Source: Rhodobiaceae bacterium (GTDB lineage Bacteria; Pseudomonadota; Alphaproteobacteria; Rhizobiales; Tepidamorphaceae). Taken from it: 64,000 bases of DNA. Position 1 is the first letter of the stretch. Every line of letters starts with the position of its first letter. Position numbers and translations under genes: made by a program. The stretch spans positions 868,001 through 932,000 of the forward strand of contig JACKJR010000001.1 in assembly GCA_020637855.1 (NCBI GenBank). Direction: 5' to 3'. The notes below the pieces were generated by a model. The model did not search any database and had not been told where the DNA came from. It worked only from the letters and a program-made list of their open reading frames with translations. Below, one piece after another: positions 47,501-55,096 of this stretch.

Positions 47501-48255
47501 GACGATTTTCCGCCGCCGGACAGCTTTTCGCCTTCGCCGCGCAGGCGCGAGAAGTTGGAGCCGGTGCCCGAACCGTATTTGAACAGCCGCGCCTCACGTA
47601 CCCACAGGTCCATGATGCCGTTCTCGTTGACGAGATCGTCCTCGACCGACTGGATGAAGCAGGCATGCGGCTGCGGGTGCTCGTAGGCGCCGGTGGAGCG
47701 GGTCAGCTTGCCGGTTTCGTAATCGACGTAGAAATGGCCCTGGCTGGGGCCGTCGATGCCATAGGCCCAGTGCAGGCCGGTGTTGAACCACTGCGGGCTG
47801 TTGGGGGCGCATTTCTGGGTGGCGAGCATGTAGGCGAGTTCGTCGAAGAAGGCGCGGGCATCCTCTTCGGCGTCGAAATAACCGCCCTTCCAGCCCCAGT
47901 AGGTCCAGGTGCCGGCAAGGCGCTCGAAAACCTGGCGGCTGTCGATCTCGGAACCGAAGCGCTCTTCGGCGGGCAGCTTCTTCAGCGCCTTTTCGTCGGG
48001 GACCGAGCGCCACAGCCAGGAAGGAACGGTCTCTTCCTCGACGCGCTTCAGCTTCGCAGGCACGCCGGCCTTGCGGAAATATTTCTGCGCGATGATGTCG
48101 CTTGCCACTTGCGACCACGCGGCGGGCACCACGATGTCGTCGAGCTTGAAGACGATCGAGCCGTCCGGATTGCGGATTTCGCTCGAAGTCGTGCGGAATT
48201 CAATTCCCGCGAATGGTGATTTGCCCGCCTTGGTGTATCGCCGCTCAATCCGCAT
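44572..48255 (-). CDS. nrdJ: Adenosylcobalamin-dependent class II ribonucleotide reductase NrdJ
   Basis: NrdJ reduces ribonucleotides for DNA synthesis with a cobalamin-generated thiyl radical, independent of oxygen. The 1227-aa protein has the N-terminal ATP-cone-like and catalytic barrel parts (GSGTGSNFSRLR, NPCSEYMFLDDTACNLASLN, PTGTIGLVMDCDTTGIEPD), a TSCPD-type domain, and a Cys-rich tail (CGECGNF, CLKCDTCG) that reshuttles reducing power. ATG at 48255 follows GGAGAG; an upstream extension to 48339 is not homologous. Single long gene with its own leader and terminator. Confidence 0.97.
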   Translation of the reverse strand: MRIERRYTKAGKSPFAGIEFRTTSSEIRNPDGSIVFKLDDIVVPAAWSQVASDIIAQKYFRKAGVPAKLKRVEEETVPSWLWRSVPDEKALKKLPAEERFGSEIDSRQVFERLAGTWTYWGWKGGYFDAEEDARAFFDELAYMLATQKCAPNSPQWFNTGLHWAYGIDGPSQGHFYVDYETGKLTRSTGAYEHPQPHACFIQSVEDDLVNENGIMDLWVREARLFKYGSGTGSNFSRLRGEGEKLSGGGKSSGLMSFLKIGDRAAGAIKSGGTTRRAAKMVVVDIDHPDIEDYINWKVKEEQKVAALVTGSKICQKHLSAIMKACVNCVSGEDNADCFEPSRNPALKREVRAAKKAMVPENYIRRVIQFAKQGYTDITFNTFNTDWDSDAYLTVSGQNSNNSVRVTDEFLKAVEDGGSWDLIRRIDGKVHDTVDARALWEQVGHAAWASADPGIQYHTTINDWHTCPAAGEIRASNPCSEYMFLDDTACNLASLNLLQFRDETKRFDVAAFSHATRLWTIVLEISVLMAQFPSRQIAELSYKYRTLGLGYANIGGLLMTSGISYDSDDGRALCGAISALMTGICYRTSAEMAGELGAFPEYQPNADAMLRVIRNHQRAAHGKNDGYEALNTAPVALDHASCPQDDIVAAATRAWDEALELGQANGFRNAQVSVIAPTGTIGLVMDCDTTGIEPDFALVKFKKLAGGGYFKIINRAVPEALRTLGYAQEQIDDIVTYAVGNGTLKDAPGISHKTLGSKGFGPQQLEAIEKGLATAFDIKFAFNKWTLGEEFCTSVLKIAADRLVDPQFDLLAELGFTRKEIEAANTYCCGAMTLEGAPHLKAEHLPVFDCANPCGRIGKRYLSVESHIRMMAASQPFISGAISKTINMPNDATVKDCKEAYMLSWRLALKANALYRDGSKLSQPLNAQLLADDDDEAEDALEDLAAAPAQARAAAVAEKIVERIVERAPERQKLPNRRKAYTQKAIVGGHKVYLHTGEYEDGRLGEIFIDMHKEGAAFRAMMNNFAIAISLGLQYGVPLEEYVEAFTFTRFEPAGMVQGNDTIKSATSILDYIFRELAVSYLDRYDLAHVQPDNLSSTSIGEAEDDDGDARPETPAARYVSTGLVRGKPAEKFTVVHGGVVAPSAPSGGPVGALQARAQALATATETIAVQAAVTISEPVVNTKAQQAAEARMKGYEGEACGECGNFTMVRNGTCLKCDTCGSTSGCS

Positions 48256-48860
48256 TTTGCTCTCCAGTGGGCCGGCGCTGCTCGCAACCGGCGCAAATTC
48301 CCCCGTTGCCGGGGTATGATCCCCGACTCGCTGCCTCAACTCTGTCTTTTAGCCCCCACGGCTCGGCCAGCGGCCGGCCAGCTTGCGGTTATGCCCGGTA
48401 TCCCCGGATCTTCACCGCAATATCCACCTTCGCGTGCGGGGCAAGAAACCCGTCACGCGGCTTGTGGAAATCCACACAACGCATGCCGGACGGGTCATCT
48501 TTTCTGGAGGCCGGATTACGTCCCGGCTCACGCACCGCGTCACTCAGGTGACGTTGGCAGACCGTATGATGACTCGTTTCGACACGTCAAGCATTAGTGT
48601 GTCCGGGTTACCGAACCGCTAAATATTGTGGTGAATCGGTGGAATATGTGGAAATCGCCCCTGGAAAAATCCGGGTGCCGTAACGGCAAATCACTGATGC
48701 GAATACAAAAACGTCTCACGATTCGCGTGCGTGACAAACGTCATTCGTTTGATTCCCTCGGATTTTAGCGATTCGATTGCGCGAGCCTTAAAAGGCCGAT
48801 GCTAGATTTCCTGCGTTGGGGCGATAATCCCGCCTGCAAAATGTTCAAATTCCAACGTGG
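48256..48860. promoter_or_regulatory. 605-nt divergent control region between nrdJ and a receiver-like gene
   Basis: I see no gene here. The nrdJ side has hairpins: GCCGG / CCGGC (48271-48292) next to the ribosome site, alternating CCCC-GGGG-CCCC blocks (48301-48324), and a strong stem CGCGTGCGGG / CCCG-T-CACGCG (48431-48459). GTGGA-AA-TCCAC (48464-48475) is a small palindrome. Five GANTC sites (48571, 48633, 48720, 48751, 48770) cluster on the other side. These suggest leader-level and cell-cycle control, both inferred. Confidence 0.45.
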
Positions 48861-49622
48861 ATGAGGCCTTCCCCCATGCCGCATCATGACGCTTTCGGAT
48901 TGTCCGTGGCCGACCTCGACGTCGCCATTGTAGAAAACAGCCGCGCCATGCAGACGACCTTGCGGTCGATGCTCGCAACCTTCGGCGTCAGGCGCATCCG
49001 CGCCTATGACACGGCATCCGAAGCATTGACTTCGATGCTCGCCGATCCGCCGTCTGTGGTGATCACCGCATGGAACCTGACGCCGATGAATGGCGAGAAG
49101 CTGATACGGACCATGCGCGATCCCGAATTTCCATCGCTGTGCCACGTACCGGTGATTGTCGCCACGGCGCACGCCACACTCAGCGTGATCGACAGCGCCT
49201 TCAGCGCCGGCTGCAACGCGCTCTTGGCCAAGCCGCTGAGCCCGAATGTCCTGCTCTCAAGGCTGGAATGGCTGGTTCGCGACAGTTGCGAGATGGTCGA
49301 GGAAGAGGGCCGCATCATCGTATCGGGCATGGGAGATGTGCTCGAATCGCGGGTCCGCAACTCTCCGCTCGCCAATTCGATCAAGCGCGCCAACGCGCTC
49401 GAAGCAGTCATGCGCGCCGACAGCGGCGAAGCGAACGACATGGAAGAGCAAGAAGTGGCGGATGCCGCCCAGGTCGTGGAAATCGCCGCAAAACACGAAT
49501 TGCCCCGCAAGCCCGCGTCGGTCGACCCCCGGGATGCCCGCCGCGCCGAAGTGCTCAAAAAACGTTCCCGGCGCTGGCATGGATGGAAAATCGAAAACTC
49601 GAAGGGTTCTACTGTGGCTTAG
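48861..49622 (+). CDS. Receiver-domain-like protein lacking the phospho-acceptor Asp
   Basis: The 253-aa protein has a receiver fold over residues 18-140 (LDVAIVENSRAMQTTLRSML, VVITAWNLTPMNGEKLI, VPVIVATAHAT, LLAKPLSPNVL). The expected Asp is Ala70 (TAWN), the acidic pair is E25-N26, while T102 and K124 are kept. A charged C-terminal part with Glu- and Arg-rich stretches (DARRAEVLKKRSRRWHGW) follows with no known output domain. ATG at 48861, or at 48876. It is divergent from nrdJ. Role unknown; probably a phosphorylation-independent adaptor. Confidence 0.7.
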   Translation: MRPSPMPHHDAFGLSVADLDVAIVENSRAMQTTLRSMLATFGVRRIRAYDTASEALTSMLADPPSVVITAWNLTPMNGEKLIRTMRDPEFPSLCHVPVIVATAHATLSVIDSAFSAGCNALLAKPLSPNVLLSRLEWLVRDSCEMVEEEGRIIVSGMGDVLESRVRNSPLANSIKRANALEAVMRADSGEANDMEEQEVADAAQVVEIAAKHELPRKPASVDPRDARRAEVLKKRSRRWHGWKIENSKGSTVA

Positions 49623-49817
49623 TGCCGGCAAGGCGCACAGGCCTTGCCATGCTTGACCGCGCTATACGCGGCTCAGGGCAGGGTGGACCACGCTTCAAAT
49701 CCTGTGTGTTGATTGCCATTGGGAGTTTGTGCATAGTCCGCTGCGTCCGGCGGTGCCCTGTTCGCGCAATGCCTGCCGGGCATTGACGGGGCAGACGGCA
49801 CGGGGCAATCAAGGGCC

Positions 49818-50210
49818 ATGAAATACTTCATCCTGCAGCTTTTCTCATGGTGGCATGGCCAGACGATGGGCACGCGCTTCTTCACATGGCGCAAGGGCCA
49901 TTTCGTCGGCGAGGATGAGTTCGGCAACAAGTATTACCGCAATCCGAACGTGCCCCCGCTTGGTGAGCGCCGCTGGGTCGTCTATTCCGGCATTGCCGAG
50001 GCAAGCACCGTTCCGGCCGCCTGGCATGGCTGGCTTCACCACACGGTCGATGTTCCGCCAACCGAGGAAGATTACCAGGCCCGCGAGTGGGAGCGTCCGC
50101 ACCTTCCGAACATGACGGGCACGCCGGCAGCCTATCGTCCCGATGGCAGCACCCTGAGCCAGAAGTCACGGCCGACCGCAACAGGTGACTACGAAGCCTG
50201 GGCGCCCTGA
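49818..50210 (+). CDS. NADH:ubiquinone oxidoreductase accessory subunit (NDUFA12/B17.2 family)
   Basis: This supernumerary complex I subunit is found in alphaproteobacteria and mitochondria. The 130-aa protein has the family features TRFFTWRKGHFVGEDEFGN, YYRNP, GERRWVVYSG and WHGWLHHTVD. ATG at 49818 follows AAGGG. It lies apart from the main nuo genes, upstream of a methyltransferase gene, as commonly seen in rhizobia. Confidence 0.92.
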   Translation: MKYFILQLFSWWHGQTMGTRFFTWRKGHFVGEDEFGNKYYRNPNVPPLGERRWVVYSGIAEASTVPAAWHGWLHHTVDVPPTEEDYQAREWERPHLPNMTGTPAAYRPDGSTLSQKSRPTATGDYEAWAP

Positions 50211-50230
50211 ACGTCTCACCCGTTTCTGCA

Positions 50231-50989
50231 TTGAGCGATTCCTCACAAACCTGGTCCGCCAGCGGATACGAGCGCAATGCGCGCTTCGTGTCCGATCTGG
50301 GCGCTGGTGTATATGACTGGCTGGCGCCGCAGGCAGGCGAGCGCATCCTTGATCTTGGCTGCGGCGACGGCGCGCTGACGCAGCGCATTGCAGACGCAGG
50401 CGCGAAAGTCACAGGCGTCGATGCCAGCCCCGATTTCATTGAAGCAGCGATAGCGCGTGGGCTCGATGCCCGTCTGATGGATGGGCATGAACTGACCTTA
50501 GATGCCGAGTTCGACGCGGTTTTCTCCAACGCGGCCCTGCACTGGATGACGCGTCCCCGCGATGTGCTGGCAGGCGTTGCGCGCGCACTCAAGCCCGGTG
50601 GACGCTTCGTCGCCGAGTTTGGCGGCCATGGCAATGTCGCGGCAATCGTCACGGGCATGCGCGCCATGGCCCGCATTCATGGCGGCGATGCCGCGCTGGC
50701 CGACCCCTGGTATTTCCCAACGCCCGGTGAATACACGCAGGTTCTGCAATCATGCGGCTTCACGGTAGACGAAATCGCGCTGATTCCACGTCCCACGCCG
50801 TTGCCGACGGGAATCGCGGGTTGGCTGGAAACCTTTCGCGCGCCGTTCTTTGCCCAGTACGGCGATGGCAAAAGGGCCGAGGTGCTGCGCGGTCTGGAGG
50901 ATTTGTTGCGCCCGGCACTATGCGACACGGCAGGGCAGTGGACGGCGGACTACGTGCGATTGCGTGTGCATGCGAAGCTGAATAGCTGA
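50231..50989 (+). CDS. Class I SAM-dependent methyltransferase
   Basis: The 252-aa protein has motif I ILDLGCGDGALT at about 39-50, motif II VTGVDASPD and the acidic-loop FDAVFSNAALHW, of the trans-aconitate or ubiquinone-type methyltransferase group. Substrate unknown. Start is a TTG at 50231 (no nearby ATG) giving the typical SxxYERNARFV beginning. It follows NDUFA12 by 20 nt, so likely co-transcribed. Confidence 0.8.
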   Translation: MSDSSQTWSASGYERNARFVSDLGAGVYDWLAPQAGERILDLGCGDGALTQRIADAGAKVTGVDASPDFIEAAIARGLDARLMDGHELTLDAEFDAVFSNAALHWMTRPRDVLAGVARALKPGGRFVAEFGGHGNVAAIVTGMRAMARIHGGDAALADPWYFPTPGEYTQVLQSCGFTVDEIALIPRPTPLPTGIAGWLETFRAPFFAQYGDGKRAEVLRGLEDLLRPALCDTAGQWTADYVRLRVHAKLNS

Positions 50990-51112
50990 CGCCTCGCCAA
51001 AATATCGCCACTGCGGCGATACAGACATTGCGCTTGTGACGTCAAACGGGCAAAACCGATTCACGTCTCCGGCGGCCACAATTCACGGTCGGATCTTGTT
51101 AGGAAATCACGA

Positions 51113-51535
51113 ATGGTCATGAGCGCTGTCAAACGGCTGATCCTGACTGTCGCGGCCATCGCAACGGTGACGTTGCTTGCCGCCCAGCCGGCATCGGCAC
51201 AGCGCATCAACAACCCGATCGCCGAATTCACCGGCCTCGACAAGATCACGGGGCGGATCATCAAGTTCGATGTGCTGATCGACGAGACGGTGCAGTTCGG
51301 TGCGCTGCAGGTGACGCCGCGCGTCTGCTACTCGCGTCCGACCACGGAGGCGCCGAAGACGACCTCATTCGTTGAAGTTGACGAGGTCACGCTCGACGCC
51401 AAGATCAAACGCATCTTCACCGGCTGGATGTTTGCCGCAAGCCCCGGCCTGAACGCCGTCGAGCATCCCGTCTATGATGTGTGGCTGACGAGCTGCAAGC
51501 AGTCTTCGGAAGAACTCGGCATCGCCAACCAGTAG
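51113..51535 (+). CDS. DUF2155 domain-containing secreted protein
   Basis: The 140-aa protein has a signal peptide (LTVAAIATVTLLAAQPASA, cleavage before QRINN) and the DUF2155 core (FTGLDKITGRIIKFDV, FGALQVTPRVCYSRP, FTGWMFAASPGLNAVEHPVYDVW). Two cysteines could form a disulfide. Its function is not known; it is conserved beside aat and accBC in this order. ATG at 51113 follows AGGAA; ATG at 51119 is a second choice. Its last 64 nt overlap the aat gene on the other strand. Confidence 0.85.
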   Translation: MVMSAVKRLILTVAAIATVTLLAAQPASAQRINNPIAEFTGLDKITGRIIKFDVLIDETVQFGALQVTPRVCYSRPTTEAPKTTSFVEVDEVTLDAKIKRIFTGWMFAASPGLNAVEHPVYDVWLTSCKQSSEELGIANQ

Positions 51536-52143
51536 AAATCGGCCGGGATTTCCAGCGCCTCGTCCAGCATCTCGTGATATTCCCGCCGGCTGACCTCGAT
51601 GGCGCCGAAGCGCGTCAGATGGTCGGTTACGAACTGCGTATCGAGCAGTGTGAAACCGCCGGCCTTGAGGCGGGCGACGAGAAAGGCCAGTGCGATCTTG
51701 CTGGCGTCGCGCTCGCGGTGGAACATGCTCTCGCCGAAGAAAGCCCCGCCGAGCCGCACCCCGTAGAGCCCGCCGATCAGCCGCCCCCCGCGCCAGACCT
51801 CGACGGTATGGCATTGTCCGGCCTTGAACAGCTCGCCGTAAAGTCTGCGGATTTCCGGGTTGATCCAGGTCTTCTTGCGTCCCGGTGCGGGCTCCGCGCA
51901 TCCTTCGATCACCGCATCGAAATCATTGTCGATCAGCACCTCGAAATCCGCAGTGCGGATGGTGCGGGCAAGCCGCTTGGGCAGATGGAAGGCATCGAGA
52001 GGAAGGATGCCGCGCTGGTGCGGCTCGATCCAGTGCAGTTGCGGGTCATCCTCGCTTTCGGCCATCGGAAAGATGCCGCAGGCATACGCCTTCAGCAAAA
52101 CGGTCGGTGTGATCTCGAAAGCCACGTCGGACGCGCCGCTCAA
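51472..52143 (-). CDS. aat: Leucyl/phenylalanyl-tRNA-protein transferase
   Basis: Aat adds Leu or Phe from tRNA to proteins with N-terminal Lys/Arg, marking them for ClpAP by the N-end rule. The 223-aa product has the family start LLKAYACGIFPMAE, WIEPHQRGILPL and GGLYGVRLGGAFFGESMF. Start TTG at 52143; a GTG six codons on is possible. It follows accC by 26 nt. Confidence 0.93.
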   Translation of the reverse strand: MSGASDVAFEITPTVLLKAYACGIFPMAESEDDPQLHWIEPHQRGILPLDAFHLPKRLARTIRTADFEVLIDNDFDAVIEGCAEPAPGRKKTWINPEIRRLYGELFKAGQCHTVEVWRGGRLIGGLYGVRLGGAFFGESMFHRERDASKIALAFLVARLKAGGFTLLDTQFVTDHLTRFGAIEVSRREYHEMLDEALEIPADFYWLAMPSSSEDCLQLVSHTS

Positions 52144-52169
52144 GCTCGGTCCTCCGGTTTTACGCCTGT

Positions 52170-53519
52170 TCAGCTGTCAGCCTGATCGGCGAGGTGTGAT
52201 TCCAGCCAGTGGATATCATAGCGTCCGTCGACGATATCGCCATTGTTCACCAGTTCCGAGAACAGCGGAATGGTGGTCTGGATACCGTCGATGACGAATT
52301 CCGACAGAGCGCGGCGCAGCCGCATAAGGCATTCGTTGCGGGATTTGCCGTGCACGATCAGCTTGCCGATCAGGCTGTCGTAATAGGGCGGTATGGAATA
52401 GCCCTGATAGACGCCGGAATCGACACGCACACCCAGTCCGCCGGGGGGATGGTAGTAGTTGATCTGCCCCGGAGAGGGCGCGAATGTGCGCGGATTTTCC
52501 GCGTTGATGCGGCATTCTATGGCATGTCCCAGAAAGGTGATGTCTTCCTGTTTCACCGATAGCGATGCGCCGGAGGCAACGCGCAACTGCTCGTGCACGA
52601 GATCGATACCGGTGATCATTTCGGTGACCGGGTGTTCGACCTGGAGCCGGGTGTTCATCTCGATGAAGTAGAACTCGCCGTTCTCGTACAGGAATTCGAT
52701 TGTTCCGGCGCCACGGTAACCCAGATCGGCCATGGCCTCGGCGACCGTCGCGCCGATCCGCTTGCGGTCAGCCGCGTTGAGGCCCGGGGAGGGGGCTTCC
52801 TCCCATACCTTCTGGTGGCGGCGCTGCAGCGAACAGTCGCGTTCGCCCAGATGCACGGCATTGCCGCGCCCGTCGCCGAACACCTGCACCTCGATATGGC
52901 GTGGCTTGCCGAGATATTTCTCCATGTAGAGGCTGTCGTCACCGAAGGCCGCACTTGCCTCCGCGCGTGCCGTCGACATGGCATTGCGCAGGTCGTCCTC
53001 GGTCAGGGCCACCTTCATGCCGCGCCCGCCGCCCCCGGCAGCCGCCTTCACCAGAACCGGATAGCCGATCTCGGCGGCAACCTTGTAGGCTTCCTTCTCG
53101 CTCTCGATAGCCCCGTCCGAGCCGGGCACCACCGGAACACCAAGCGCGGAAACGGTCTGCTTGGCCGCGATCTTGTCGCCCATGACGCGGATATGCTCCG
53201 CGGTCGGGCCGATAAAGGTGATGCCGTGTGCGTCGAGGATTTCGGCGAAGCGGGCGTTTTCCGACAGGAAGCCGTAGCCGGGATGCACGGCGTCAGCGCC
53301 GGTGATCTCGCAGGCTGCCAGCAGCGAAGGAATATTGAGATAGCTGTCGCGCGCGGCAGGCGGTCCGATGCAGACACTTTCGTCGGCAAGGCGCACATGC
53401 ATGGCGTTGCTGTCAGCGGTCGAATGGACCGCAACGGTCGCGATACCCAGTTCCTTGCAGGCCCTGAGAATGCGCAGGGCGATTTCACCCCGGTTAGCGA
53501 TTAGGACCTTCTCGAACAT
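52170..53519 (-). CDS. accC: Acetyl-CoA carboxylase biotin carboxylase subunit AccC
   Basis: AccC carboxylates biotin on AccB with ATP and bicarbonate, the first step of fatty acid synthesis. The 449-aa protein begins FEKVLIANRGEIALRI, has the ATP-grasp loop VKAAAGGGGRGMKVA and the catalytic EMNTRLQVEHPVTE. It follows accB by 33 nt on the minus strand. Confidence 0.98.
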   Translation of the reverse strand: MFEKVLIANRGEIALRILRACKELGIATVAVHSTADSNAMHVRLADESVCIGPPAARDSYLNIPSLLAACEITGADAVHPGYGFLSENARFAEILDAHGITFIGPTAEHIRVMGDKIAAKQTVSALGVPVVPGSDGAIESEKEAYKVAAEIGYPVLVKAAAGGGGRGMKVALTEDDLRNAMSTARAEASAAFGDDSLYMEKYLGKPRHIEVQVFGDGRGNAVHLGERDCSLQRRHQKVWEEAPSPGLNAADRKRIGATVAEAMADLGYRGAGTIEFLYENGEFYFIEMNTRLQVEHPVTEMITGIDLVHEQLRVASGASLSVKQEDITFLGHAIECRINAENPRTFAPSPGQINYYHPPGGLGVRVDSGVYQGYSIPPYYDSLIGKLIVHGKSRNECLMRLRRALSEFVIDGIQTTIPLFSELVNNGDIVDGRYDIHWLESHLADQADS

Positions 53520-53552
53520 TCAGGCTGCCCATCCAACGGGAACACGGGGTGG

Positions 53553-54017
53553 TCAGGAAATGACCAGCAACGGTTCGCCAAATTCCACCGGCTGGCCGTC
53601 CTCGACGAGAATCTCGGTGACCTTGCCGGACTTCGGCGCTGCGATCGGATTCATGGTCTTCATCGCTTCCACGATCATCACCGTCTGGCCTTCGCGCACG
53701 CTTGCGCCGACTTCCACGAACGGTTTCGCGCCGGGTTCCGGTGCATGGTAGGCGGTGCCGACCATCGGCGAAGCGACCGTTCCCGCAGCCGGTTTGTCGC
53801 TGGCCGCAGCGGATTTCGGGGCAGGGGCAGGTGTGGCAGGCGCTGGCGCGGGGGCGGCCGGAGCCGCGCCGACCGGTGCGACGACGGACATCTGGCGCGC
53901 AACACGGATGCGCACGTCATTCTGCTCGATCTCGATTTCGCTGAGATCGGTTTCCTTCAGCAGCGCGGCAAGATCACGAATGAGCGCCTTGTCTATGCCC
54001 TGATTTTGTTTCGACAT
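53553..54017 (-). CDS. accB: Biotin carboxyl carrier protein AccB
   Basis: AccB carries biotin between the two ACC half-reactions. The 154-aa protein has an N-terminal helical part, an Ala/Pro-rich linker (PAAPAPAPATPAPAP) and the biotinyl domain with the modified lysine in EAMKTMNPI. ATG at 54017; upstream extension is not homologous. First gene of accBC. Confidence 0.97.
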   Translation of the reverse strand: MSKQNQGIDKALIRDLAALLKETDLSEIEIEQNDVRIRVARQMSVVAPVGAAPAAPAPAPATPAPAPKSAAASDKPAAGTVASPMVGTAYHAPEPGAKPFVEVGASVREGQTVMIVEAMKTMNPIAAPKSGKVTEILVEDGQPVEFGEPLLVIS

Positions 54018-54068
54018 GAAATGGTCCCTGAACCGCCTGAACGCTGCGCTGGAGTGAACGCGGGAACT

Positions 54069-54088
54069 GCCCGTTCGTTTAAACGGGC
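54069..54088 (-). other. Hairpin in the accB leader
   Basis: GCCCGTT / AACGGGC (54069-54075 and 54082-54088) with a six-base loop lies 52 nt before the accB start. It may be part of an mRNA leader or an operator; the sequence alone does not decide. Further upstream, TGTGGATAG near 54181 resembles a DnaA box with one mismatch. Confidence 0.35.
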
Positions 54089-54223
54089 GGGCAAGGTCAG
54101 CCACATTCCAACGCAAATACCGCGCACGCACAAAACTTTGCCTGCGCGATATACATGGGAAACGGGCCGCTTAACAACCTGTGTGGATAGATTGCGTTAA
54201 ACCGGGATTATGGCGGCCGCTTC

Positions 54224-55030
54224 TCAGCAGACTTGGCAGCCGTTGTCGCGGACCGATTTCACCTGCTTCTGAAGCTCCGCAAGCGGGGCCAGGCCGACAA
54301 GAACCTCACCGCCGATGACATAGGCTGGCGTGCCATTGATGCCGAGACTATCGGCCAGCGAGTGGGTTTTGCGGATGGTCTCGATGGTTGCCGGGTCGGC
54401 GATATCGGCGTTGAGCTTGGCCATATCGGCTCCAACCTCTTCGGCGATCTGCAGGGCAAGTGGCTTGCCTGCCCGTCCCTGATGCGAGAGCAGCTTGTCA
54501 TGGAATTCCATGTAGAGTCCCTGCTTGGCAATCGCGACTCCGACGACAGCGGCGTCATAGGATTCCTCGCTGAGAACAGGGAATTCCTTGAATACCACCT
54601 TCACGTTCGGGTCGGCTTCCAACAAGGCACTGATGTCGCCGAGCGCCCGCTTGCAATAGGGGCAGTTGTAATCGAAGAACTCGACGATCGTGACATCGCC
54701 GGCCGGATTGCCTGCCGCATGATCGTCTGCAGATGAGAAAATCAGGTCCTTTTGCGCAGCGATTGTCTCCTTGCGGCGTTCGGCCTCTTCATCAGCACGC
54801 TTCTTTTCCAGTGCAACCGAGACTTCCTCGAGAATTTCGGGATTCGAAACGAGCGTGTCGCGGACCAGCGCGCGCACCTCATCCTTCTGCGTCTCGTTGA
54901 GGCTGCCAATCTGCACCGGCTCACCAGCAGGGGAGGCTGGTTGCTGGTCCATGTTGACTGCCGTGAAATACCCGGCAGCACCGAATACGGCTGCAACTGC
55001 GGCTCCCGTCAGGATGCCCTTGATATCCAT
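54224..55030 (-). CDS. DsbA-family (Com1/ScsC-like) thioredoxin-fold protein
   Basis: The 268-aa periplasmic protein has an N-terminal membrane segment (ILTGAAVAAVFGAAGYF), a helical charged region (residues 45-95), then the thioredoxin fold with C123-P-Y-C126 in FFDYNCPYCKRAL and the cis-Pro loop GTPAYV. The last residues are CQVC (C265, C268), a second CxxC not usual for DsbA. It may act as oxidase or disulfide isomerase. Located next to an M48 protease. Confidence 0.88.
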   Translation of the reverse strand: MDIKGILTGAAVAAVFGAAGYFTAVNMDQQPASPAGEPVQIGSLNETQKDEVRALVRDTLVSNPEILEEVSVALEKKRADEEAERRKETIAAQKDLIFSSADDHAAGNPAGDVTIVEFFDYNCPYCKRALGDISALLEADPNVKVVFKEFPVLSEESYDAAVVGVAIAKQGLYMEFHDKLLSHQGRAGKPLALQIAEEVGADMAKLNADIADPATIETIRKTHSLADSLGINGTPAYVIGGEVLVGLAPLAELQKQVKSVRDNGCQVC

Positions 55031-55096
55031 ATGCGTCTGCCTTTCTTGCCTGGCGCGGCTGATTGGCCCTGGCCACCGCGGCTGATATTCGATGCG

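Noticed and set aside
44848..47502. 884-codon open frame antisense to nrdJ
   Set aside because: Same cause: shadow of a high-GC gene with strong third-position bias. NrdJ motifs run through the whole opposite strand.
48256..48540. Possible cobalamin riboswitch before nrdJ
   Set aside because: Pieces like GGGGGAATTT and CCCACTGG recall the B12 element, and AGCCGGGA..CCGGCC recalls the B12 box, but the GGTGnAAnnCC core is missing and the order of the pieces is wrong.
49690..49725. tRNA-like T-loop GCTTCAAATCC
   Set aside because: No matching 5-bp T stem, acceptor stem or anticodon arm can be drawn around it.
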